A stretch of DNA of 11,176 nucleotides, taken from NCBI GenBank assembly GCA_016650435.1, contig JAENVT010000171.1, positions 1 through 11,176 on the forward strand, written 5' to 3'. Of this stretch, positions 6,168 to 11,176 are shown piece by piece (position 1 is the stretch's first letter; every line of letters starts with the position of its first letter). The notes below the pieces were generated by a model. That model ran no database searches, was not told the DNA's origin, and was given only the letters and a program-made list of their open reading frames with translations. The stretch is from Ilumatobacteraceae bacterium (GTDB taxonomy: Bacteria > Actinomycetota > Acidimicrobiia > Acidimicrobiales > Ilumatobacteraceae). Position numbers and translations under genes: made by a program.

Positions 6168-6770
6168 TCACGCCGGATCAACGACGCCGTCGGCCACGGC
6201 GGCATCGAGGTGGGCCAGCACCGCGCTCCAGGCGCCAGGCAACGATTGCTCGATGTAGTGCCCGTTGCGGGCGATCACCCGCGATCGGGTGATGCCGTAC
6301 TCGCGCCACGTCGATGCACCTTCGGCGAGGTTGAGCATCATCGGTGCCAGCCGATCGACGGCCATCACGAACCGCGCTTCCGGAGTATCTCCGCGTTCGT
6401 ACTCGTCCCACATCTCGCGGAACCGCCGACCGGTTTCAGTGGGCAGCAGACCGAAGAGCCGATCCGCTGCGGCTTCTTCGCGGGCCTGCTTCGTGGCTGC
6501 TCCTTCTGCCTCGTCGTAGGCGAAGGTGTCGCCGGCGTCGATCTCGACGATGTCGTGAACGAGTGCCATCGCGACTGCCGTGGCAACGTCGACCGGCTCG
6601 CTAGCGAACGGCGCCAGCACGAGTGCAGCGATGCCGAGGTGCCACGAGTGTTCGGCGGTGTTCTCGCGGCGCGAGCCGTCGGCCAGCCTGTTACGCCGTT
6701 CGACACCCTTCAATTTGTCGGCTTCCAGGAAAAAGGCCAGTGCGGCTTCGAGTTCGCCATCGCGTTCCAC
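6168..6770 (-). CDS. HD-domain phosphohydrolase (YfbR/HDDC2-like 5'-nucleotidase type)
   Basis: This 200-residue soluble protein contains an HD metal-binding domain. The ligands are visible in order: His41 in ENTAEHSWH, His72-Asp73 in LVHDIVEID, and Asp139 in MAVDRLAP. Glu76, three residues after the HD pair, matches the catalytic Glu of E. coli YfbR. The family hydrolyses deoxyribonucleoside 5'-monophosphates in YfbR, but substrates differ among members, so the reaction is inferred. The start is a GTG (6768-6770); TACGGT stands 8 bases upstream and no ribosome site is seen. It diverges from the dehydrogenase gene across 56 bases and is the first of three minus-strand genes, followed by the phosphatase gene. 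Confidence 0.83.
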   Translation of the reverse strand: MERDGELEAALAFFLEADKLKGVERRNRLADGSRRENTAEHSWHLGIAALVLAPFASEPVDVATAVAMALVHDIVEIDAGDTFAYDEAEGAATKQAREEAAADRLFGLLPTETGRRFREMWDEYERGDTPEARFVMAVDRLAPMMLNLAEGASTWREYGITRSRVIARNGHYIEQSLPGAWSAVLAHLDAAVADGVVDPA

Positions 6771-6826
6771 GATGATCGACCGTAGCCGGATTGTCGAAGT
6801 TACCGACGGGTAGCTACAGTCTGCGC
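6771..6826. promoter_or_regulatory. Divergent leaderless promoter region for the HD-domain gene and the dehydrogenase gene
   Basis: On the plus strand, TTGTCG (6791-6796) and TACAGT (6815-6820) are 18 bases apart, and TACAGT ends 6 bases before the dehydrogenase ATG at 6827, so transcription should begin at or beside the start codon. On the minus strand, TACGGT (6779-6784) is 8 bases before the GTG at 6770; no good -35 is seen for it. The AGGAGG at 6831-6836 lies inside the dehydrogenase coding region and has no start codon after it, so it is not its ribosome site. Confidence 0.55.
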
Positions 6827-7681
6827 ATGACAGGAGGCATCCGCACGGTCGGCATCGTGGGTTCCGGGATCATGGGCTCCGGCCTGGCCGAGGTCGCCGC
6901 CCGCGCCGGCTACGACGTGATCGTGGCATCGCGATCGCAGGCTTCGGCGAATGGCGTGCTGCGCACGATCGAGGCCGGATTGTCGAAGGCGGTCGAGCGT
7001 GGAAAGGCGACAGCCGATGAACGTGAGTCTGTGATGGCCCGGATCGTCGCCGTCGAGGGGTTCGACTCGATGGGCGATTGCGATCTAGTGATCGAGTCGG
7101 TGATCGAAGAGATGGAGGTCAAGCGGGAACTCTTCGCCGCGCTCGATCGAGCAACGAAGCCATCGGCCATTCTTGCGACGAACACCTCGACGTTGCCGGT
7201 CATCGACCTGGCGGTGGCGACAGCGCGGCCCGAGCAGGTGTGCGGCATCCATTTCTTCAATCCGGCGACTGTCATGAAACTCGTCGAAGTGGTGCGCCCG
7301 CTCACCGCATGCGCCGAAACCATCGATCAGGCGATGGCCTTCGTCACCTCCTGTGGCAAGGATGCGGTCGAAGTGCAAGATCATGCCGGCTTCATCGTCA
7401 ACGCGCTGTTGTTCCCGTACCTCAACAACGCGGTTCGCATGTTCGAACGAGGCACGGCGTCGATCGAGTCGATCGACACGGCGATGAAGGGTGGCTGCAA
7501 CTTCCCGATGGGCCCGTTCGCGTTGCTCGACCTTGTCGGTCTCGACACCTCGGTGGCCATCCTCGAGACCATCCACGCGTCGTTTGGCATTCCGGGCGAC
7601 GCGCCGGCTCAGACCTTGCTCGACAAGGTTGCCGCCGGTCATCTGGGCCGGAAGACGAAGCTCGGTTTCTACACCTACTGA
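6827..7681 (+). CDS. 3-hydroxyacyl-CoA (3-hydroxybutyryl-CoA) dehydrogenase, FadB2/Hbd type
   Basis: This 284-residue protein has the length and layout of a single-function (S)-3-hydroxybutyryl-CoA dehydrogenase, which interconverts acetoacetyl-CoA and 3-hydroxybutyryl-CoA. The Rossmann loop GSGIMG is at 12-17. The catalytic set is complete: Ser121 in TNTST, His142 in HFFNP, Glu154 in KLVEVVRP and Asn192 in GFIVNALL. The C-terminal domain has PMGPFALLDLVGLD (227-240) and ends GFYTY. The residues after the second beta strand are ASRSQ (34-38), where NAD-dependent relatives usually have an acidic residue, so NADP use is possible. The closest family I recall is mycobacterial FadB2. The ATG at 6827 is set by the leaderless promoter. 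Likely roles are butyryl/acetoacetyl-CoA metabolism or fatty acid breakdown. Confidence 0.92.
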   Translation: MTGGIRTVGIVGSGIMGSGLAEVAARAGYDVIVASRSQASANGVLRTIEAGLSKAVERGKATADERESVMARIVAVEGFDSMGDCDLVIESVIEEMEVKRELFAALDRATKPSAILATNTSTLPVIDLAVATARPEQVCGIHFFNPATVMKLVEVVRPLTACAETIDQAMAFVTSCGKDAVEVQDHAGFIVNALLFPYLNNAVRMFERGTASIESIDTAMKGGCNFPMGPFALLDLVGLDTSVAILETIHASFGIPGDAPAQTLLDKVAAGHLGRKTKLGFYTY

Positions 7682-7708
7682 ATCACCGATGTGTTCCAAT
7701 CTGTGGTG

Positions 7709-8365
7709 ATGCACATGGGTCGACCTCCGATCGAACCGCCGGCCAATCGCTGGCGACTGCCGTCGCCGGAATTGGCCGACGAGAGTGGTCTGTGCGGGAT
7801 CGGCGCGGATCTGCAGCCGGGGACGTTGCTGGCCGCGTATCGCAGCGGGATCTTCCCGATGCCGCTGCGCAAGAAGACGTTGGGGTGGTGGTCGCCCGAC
7901 CCGCGCGGTGTGATTCCGCTCGGCGGTCTCATCGTGTCGCGTTCGCTGCGAAGGAGCTGCCGGAGGTACGAGGTGCGCTTCGATTGCCGATTCCGCGACG
8001 TGATGGAGCGATGTGCGGACCCGACCCGGCCCCACGGTTGGATCACGCCACAATTCGTCGACGCGTACGAGGAACTCCACAAACAGGGATGGGCGCACAG
8101 CGTCGAGACGTACCTCGACGGCCGCCTGGTTGGCGGTCTGTACGGCGTGCACATCGCCGGGTTGTTCGCCGGCGAATCGATGTTCAGCGACGCGACCGAC
8201 GCGTCGAAGGTCGCTCTTGTCAGGCTGGTCGACTGGCTCGTGGAGTCGCGAGTGAAGCTGCTGGACGTGCAGTGGACGACGCCGCACCTCGTCTCGGTAG
8301 GCGCCATCGATGTGCCCCGTTCGGACTACCTCGACTTGCTCGCCGATGCTGTCACCGAGGATTGA
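7709..8365 (+). CDS. aat: Leucyl/phenylalanyl-tRNA--protein transferase
   Basis: Aat moves Leu or Phe from aminoacyl-tRNA to proteins with N-terminal Arg or Lys, marking them for ClpS/ClpAP-type degradation (bacterial N-degron pathway). The 218-residue frame has the family blocks in order: LCGIGADLQPGTLLAAYRSGIFPMP (28-52), WWSPDPRGVIP (60-70), HGWITPQFVDAY (109-120), WAHSVE (128-133), GGLYGV (142-147), FAGESMFS (153-160), SKVAL (166-170), and D186-V-Q188 matching the catalytic D-x-Q of E. coli Aat. It is complete and looks functional. The start is taken as ATG 7709; GTG at 7691, 7703 and 7706 and ATG at 7715 are alternatives, none with a strong ribosome site. It follows the dehydrogenase stop by 27 bases and may share its transcript. 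Confidence 0.95.
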   Translation: MHMGRPPIEPPANRWRLPSPELADESGLCGIGADLQPGTLLAAYRSGIFPMPLRKKTLGWWSPDPRGVIPLGGLIVSRSLRRSCRRYEVRFDCRFRDVMERCADPTRPHGWITPQFVDAYEELHKQGWAHSVETYLDGRLVGGLYGVHIAGLFAGESMFSDATDASKVALVRLVDWLVESRVKLLDVQWTTPHLVSVGAIDVPRSDYLDLLADAVTED

Positions 8366-8371
8366 CTGTGC

Positions 8372-8425
8372 TGAGCGCAAAAATGCTGCGGTGCCGGTGA
8401 GTTTCCTCACCGGCACCGGCGCTCA
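8372..8425 (+). terminator. Two-part hairpin after aat, probable terminator
   Basis: The inner stem pairs 8389-8401 with 8406-8418 (13 base pairs, no mismatch) around the loop TTTC. An outer stem pairs TGAGCGC (8372-8378) with GCGCTCA (8419-8425), leaving a 10-base bulge (8379-8388, starting AAAAA) on the 5' side only. It begins 7 bases after the aat stop. There is no T-run after it. Confidence 0.65.
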
Positions 8426-8551
8426 ATCGCTGTGCCGAGGTTCGCCGCCGTCCCTGACACCACCGATTGACTCTGCCCGCTAAGAAAGTTCCGCCGAACC
8501 CTTCGCACCGTGCGGTTGAATGATCGGAACGCTGCGTGGTCGACTTGAGCT

Positions 8552-8568
8552 TTTCTTGAAGAAATTTC
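8552..8568. promoter_or_regulatory. AT-rich palindrome just before the mutase gene, possible operator
   Basis: TTTCTT-G-AAGAAA (8552-8564) is a perfect inverted repeat about a single G, and GAAATTTC (8561-8568) overlaps it as a second perfect palindrome. They lie 3-20 bases before the GTG at 8572 in an AT-rich patch that stands out from the GC-rich surroundings. A repressor bound here would block transcription or translation start. No regulator is assigned. In the rest of 8426-8571 I see no clear promoter hexamers and no cobalamin riboswitch pattern. Confidence 0.3.
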
Positions 8569-8571
8569 AGC

Positions 8572-10557
8572 GTGCAACACTTTGGCGATATGCCGGATGA
8601 AGTCGAGCGACCGAACCGCGATCAGCCGTGGCTGATGCGGACCTATTCGGGGCACTCCACAGCCAGAGCGTCCAACGATTTGTACCGGGCAAACCTCGCC
8701 AAAGGACAGACCGGCTTGTCGATCGCATTCGACCTTCCGACGCAGACCGGTTACGACCCCGACGACGCCCTGTCTCACGGCGAGGTCGGCAAGGTCGGCG
8801 TGCCCGTCGCCCATCTCGGACACATGCAGACGCTGCTCGAGGGCATCCCGCCCGCCGAGATGAACACCTCGATGACGATCAACGCCACAGCGGCTTGGAT
8901 GCTGGCTCTGTACGTCGCCAACGCAGAATCCCAGGGGGTTGACGCCAGCGAGCTTCGCGGTACGACGCAGAACGACATCGTCAAGGAGTACCTCTCGCGC
9001 GGCACCTACATCTTCCCGCCGGACGCATCCCGTCGGCTGATCGTCGACATGGTCGCCTGGTGTGCGAACCACGCTCCGAAGTGGAATCCGATCAATGTCT
9101 GCAGCTATCACCTGCAAGAGGCGGGTGCTACCCCGGTCCAAGAGATCGCCTACGCCCTCGCCACGGCCATCGGAGTGCTCGACGCGGTCCGGGACTCTGG
9201 CCAAGTCGAACCGTCGCAGTTCGCCCAGGTGTACGGCTCGATCTCGTTCTTCGTCAACGCCGGCATCCGCTTCGTGGAGGAAGTCTGCAAGCTGCGGGCG
9301 CTGAACGAGATGTGGGACCAAATCGGGCTCGAGCGCTACGGCGTCACCGACGATCGTGCCCGCCGGTTCCGGTACGGCGTGCAGGTCAATTCACTCGGTC
9401 TCACCGAAGCCCAACCCGAGAACAACGTGCAACGGATCGTCCTGGAGATGCTGGCGGTCACGCTGTCGAAGCGGGCCAGGGCGCGGTCGATCCAGCTGCC
9501 GGCGTGGAACGAGGCGCTGGGCCTGCCACGTCCTTGGGATCAGCAATGGTCGCTGCGGATGCAACAGGTGCTCGCGTTCGAGAGCGATCTGTTGGAGTAC
9601 GACGACATCTTCGATGGTTCGGTTGTGATCGAAGCGCGGACAGCGGAGCTACGTGACGCTGCGTGGGCGGAATTGAACGAAGTGCTCGACCTCGGTGGCG
9701 CCTTCGAGGCGATCGACGAGTTGAAGAACCGTCTGGTGGGTTCGATGGTCGATCGGACGCGGCGCATCGAGTCGGGCCACCAACAGGTCGTGGGCGTCAA
9801 CGTCTTCACCGAGACCGCTTCGTCACCCTTGGGCACGACCGGCAACATCTTGACCGTCGATCCTTTGCTGGAGGCCAAAACGATTGCCGATGTTCGATCC
9901 TGGCGCGCGGCGCGCGACTCCTCCGCTGTGTCGGTGGCGTTGGCCGTGCTCACAGCAGCCGCCGCCGATGGGGCCAACATCATGGAGCCGTCGATCGAGC
10001 TGGCTCGCGCCGGCGGCACAACCGGCGAGTGGGCGAATGCGCTGCGCGGCGTGTTCGGCGAGTACCGCGCCTCGACCGGCGTGGCCTCGGCGGCCGGCCG
10101 AGCGGGTGGCGAACTGGCGGGGGTCGCGGCGCGGGTGAAGTTGATGACTGGCGGCCCGCCACGGTTGCTGGTGGCCAAGCCTGGCCTCGACGGCCACTCG
10201 AACGGCGCCGAACAGATTGCCGTAGCGGCACGCGACGCCGGCATGGAGGTGGTGTATTCCGGGATACGCCTCACCCCGGCGCAGATCGTCGCCTCGGCAC
10301 GCGATGAAGATCCCGATGTGATCGGGCTGTCGATCCTCAGCGGGTCACACCTCGAACTGGTGCCCGCGATCGTCAAATCGCTGCGGGATGAAGGTATCGA
10401 CGCTCCGGTGATTCTCGGCGGGATCATCCCGGAAGAGGATCGAGCACAGTTGATCGCCGCTGGAGTCGCCGCCATCTACACCCCGAGAAACTTCCAACTG
10501 GCCAAGATCATGGCCGACATCGCCGACCTGGCCGAGTCCCACCGAGCCGCGGACTAG
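8572..10557 (+). CDS. ecm: Coenzyme B12-dependent ethylmalonyl-CoA mutase (MeaA-type) family protein
   Basis: This is a 661-residue acyl-CoA mutase with substrate and B12 domains in one chain. The N-terminal RTYSGHSTARASN, FDLPTQTGYDPD, MNTSMTINATA, TTQNDIVKEYLSRGTYIFPP, NVCSYHLQEAGATP and FRYGVQVNSLGLTEAQPENN follow the ethylmalonyl-CoA mutase/MeaA pattern rather than that of methylmalonyl-CoA mutase. The C-terminal B12 domain carries D540-G-H542-S-N-G545 (base-off His), S587-I-L589 and GG at 616-617. Ethylmalonyl-CoA mutase makes methylsuccinyl-CoA in the ethylmalonyl-CoA pathway; in Streptomyces MeaA lies beside crotonyl-CoA reductase. No reductase gene is visible here. The start is GTG 8572 or ATG 8590; neither has a good ribosome site, and conserved sequence begins only at about residue 16. 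It has no membrane or signal segment. Confidence 0.9.
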   Translation: MQHFGDMPDEVERPNRDQPWLMRTYSGHSTARASNDLYRANLAKGQTGLSIAFDLPTQTGYDPDDALSHGEVGKVGVPVAHLGHMQTLLEGIPPAEMNTSMTINATAAWMLALYVANAESQGVDASELRGTTQNDIVKEYLSRGTYIFPPDASRRLIVDMVAWCANHAPKWNPINVCSYHLQEAGATPVQEIAYALATAIGVLDAVRDSGQVEPSQFAQVYGSISFFVNAGIRFVEEVCKLRALNEMWDQIGLERYGVTDDRARRFRYGVQVNSLGLTEAQPENNVQRIVLEMLAVTLSKRARARSIQLPAWNEALGLPRPWDQQWSLRMQQVLAFESDLLEYDDIFDGSVVIEARTAELRDAAWAELNEVLDLGGAFEAIDELKNRLVGSMVDRTRRIESGHQQVVGVNVFTETASSPLGTTGNILTVDPLLEAKTIADVRSWRAARDSSAVSVALAVLTAAAADGANIMEPSIELARAGGTTGEWANALRGVFGEYRASTGVASAAGRAGGELAGVAARVKLMTGGPPRLLVAKPGLDGHSNGAEQIAVAARDAGMEVVYSGIRLTPAQIVASARDEDPDVIGLSILSGSHLELVPAIVKSLRDEGIDAPVILGGIIPEEDRAQLIAAGVAAIYTPRNFQLAKIMADIADLAESHRAAD

Positions 10558-10575
10558 CTCGCACTCAGTCTCATT

Positions 10576-10718
10576 GGGCGCGATTTCGGAGCTCGGAGTT
10601 CCGTTTTCGCGCCCGAGAAGGTCCACCGGGCGCGGTTTCGGAACTGGGAGTTCCGTTTTCGCGCCCGAAGAGGTCAATCGGGCGCGGTTTTGGAACTGGG
10701 AGTTCCGTTTTCGCGCCC
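10576..10718 (+). repeat. Three tandem copies of a 39-base interrupted hairpin, 52-base period
   Basis: Copies lie at 10576-10614, 10628-10666 and 10680-10718, separated by 13-base spacers that resemble each other (GAGAAGGTCCACC and GAAGAGGTCAATC). Each folds as GGGCGCG pairing with CGCGCCC outside, a T-rich internal loop (G/A TTT against TTTT), then CGGAACT pairing with AGTTCCG inside, around a GGG or CGG loop. The 3' arm plus one base, AGTTCCGTTTTCGCGCCCG, is identical in all three. The few differences fall in 5' arms or the loop and keep pairing as G-U in plus-strand RNA. The array starts 18 bases after the mutase stop and ends 17 bases before the stop of the opposing gene. The likely role is 3'-end formation or protection of the mutase mRNA; a REP-like repeat is the alternative. 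Confidence 0.85.
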
Positions 10719-10735
10719 GGTCCGGCCCGGGTGGG

Positions 10736-11176
10736 TTAGCGGGGGACTGGGACGGGGCGGTTGACGTCGACCCAGCGCTCCAGCGTTGGGCTGGTTTCGA
10801 AGCTGGTGATCAGCGCATACCTGGGGGCGTCACCGGGGTGAACGACCACGTGCCACAGGCGTTGGGTGTCGACCAGGTACCTGGATCCGCGGTGCAGCGG
10901 CACACGGGTTTCGGTTGCAGGGTCGGGCAGGCCATCGGGCCCGTTGTCCATCAGCAGCATGTAGCTGTCGGGATTGTCGGTCAATTCGACCCAGGACCGC
11001 ACCACCCAGCCCTCGTCGTCGGGGTTGAAACGATTGTTGTCGTCGCGATGGATCGACGGAATGGCCTGCTCGCGGCTTTGCGGCTCGAGCTTGATCACTC
11101 GCACCCGGCCGAAATTAGCGCCCACGGCATCGACGTAGGCGCGCAGCGTCGGCGACAGGGCGGCGTTCGAGGTCCA
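10736..11176 (-). CDS. Fe(II)/2-oxoglutarate oxygenase-like protein (aspartyl/asparaginyl hydroxylase-like), 5' part cut by the right window edge
   Basis: The last 146 residues are visible and the frame is open to base 11176, so the GTG at 11125 is probably internal. The fragment resembles the double-stranded beta-helix core of aspartyl/asparaginyl beta-hydroxylases. It has RVRVIKLEP leading into H43-R-D45 (HxD iron ligands, fragment numbering), RSWVELTDNPDSYMLLMDNG (60-79), then W108-H109 and R119 ten residues later. His109 would be the third iron ligand and Arg119 would bind 2-oxoglutarate. A non-enzymatic cupin is the alternative. The gene ends facing the mutase gene, with the hairpin array between them. 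No signal peptide can be judged. Confidence 0.6.
   Translation of the reverse strand, partial: WTSNAALSPTLRAYVDAVGANFGRVRVIKLEPQSREQAIPSIHRDDNNRFNPDDEGWVVRSWVELTDNPDSYMLLMDNGPDGLPDPATETRVPLHRGSRYLVDTQRLWHVVVHPGDAPRYALITSFETSPTLERWVDVNRPVPVPR

Noticed and set aside
6831..6836. AGGAGG as ribosome site for a later start of the dehydrogenase
   Set aside because: No usable start codon follows at proper distance, and the Rossmann motif begins right after; it is coding sequence for the Gly-Gly near the N-terminus.
7085..8416. Long open frames opposite to or out of frame with the dehydrogenase and aat genes (minus 7085-8416, plus 7078-8400)
   Set aside because: They cover two well-recognised genes, their sequences are rich in Arg, His and Pro as expected for shadow frames in high-GC DNA, and no domain is recognisable.
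8360..8476. Direct repeat GATTGACT(G/C)TGC at 8360-8371 and 8465-8476
   Set aside because: The first copy covers the aat stop codon, there are only two copies with a mismatch, and neither has a -10 box at proper distance; chance is likely.
8426..8571. Cobalamin riboswitch before the B12-dependent mutase gene
   Set aside because: The region is short and I find no B12-box-like conserved core or matching stem arrangement.
10345..10677. Minus-strand open frame running through the hairpin array into the mutase gene
   Set aside because: Its start is made of the repeat itself and the rest is a shadow of the mutase B12 domain.
10576..10718. CRISPR array reading of the 52-base repeats
   Set aside because: Spacers are only 13 bases and resemble each other, there are three copies, and no cas gene is near.

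Overview
The window is high-GC DNA from an actinobacterium. The main reasons are an RsiG-type protein (a family known from Actinobacteria), FadB2-like and MeaA-like enzymes of actinobacterial type, and TAnnnT boxes placed 6-9 bases before start codons, as at leaderless actinobacterial genes. A deep-branching group such as Acidimicrobiia would fit, but that is only an impression. Coding density is high, no intergenic gap exceeds about 210 bases, and I see no tRNA, rRNA, CRISPR array, insertion sequence or phage gene.

Left part (1-3728). A minus-strand group runs moaD-like -> rsiG-like -> XRE regulator, the last cut by the left edge. moaD and rsiG overlap in TGATG, and the two glycine codons ending the MoaD core are also the ribosome binding site of rsiG. 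A YgjP-type zinc peptidase diverges from moaD across about 35 bases. Its 3' end overlaps a minus-strand membrane protein built like bacterial cellulose synthase (GT2 fold plus PilZ), whose catalytic motifs look worn away while the PilZ c-di-GMP motif is mostly kept. The window therefore has two candidate c-di-GMP receptors, the RsiG-like protein and the PilZ protein.

Middle part (3729-6770). A membrane-anchored cyclophilin on the plus strand converges, at a long inverted repeat, on three minus-strand genes: an HD-domain phosphohydrolase, a Y_phosphatase3 protein phosphatase and an S51 (cyanophycinase-like) peptidase homologue.

Right part (6771-11176). On the plus strand lie a 3-hydroxyacyl-CoA dehydrogenase (FadB2/Hbd type), leucyl/phenylalanyl-tRNA-protein transferase (aat) and a B12-dependent mutase of ethylmalonyl-CoA mutase/MeaA type. 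The dehydrogenase and the mutase both belong to C4/C5 acyl-CoA metabolism. After the mutase come three tandem copies of a 39-base hairpin with a 52-base period. A minus-strand Fe(II)/2-oxoglutarate oxygenase-like gene then runs off the right edge.

The best leads are the three-hairpin array, the MoaD-like protein ending Gly-Gly-Cys beside a zinc peptidase gene, the RsiG-like protein with one changed residue in each c-di-GMP motif, and the apparently inactive GT2-PilZ protein.
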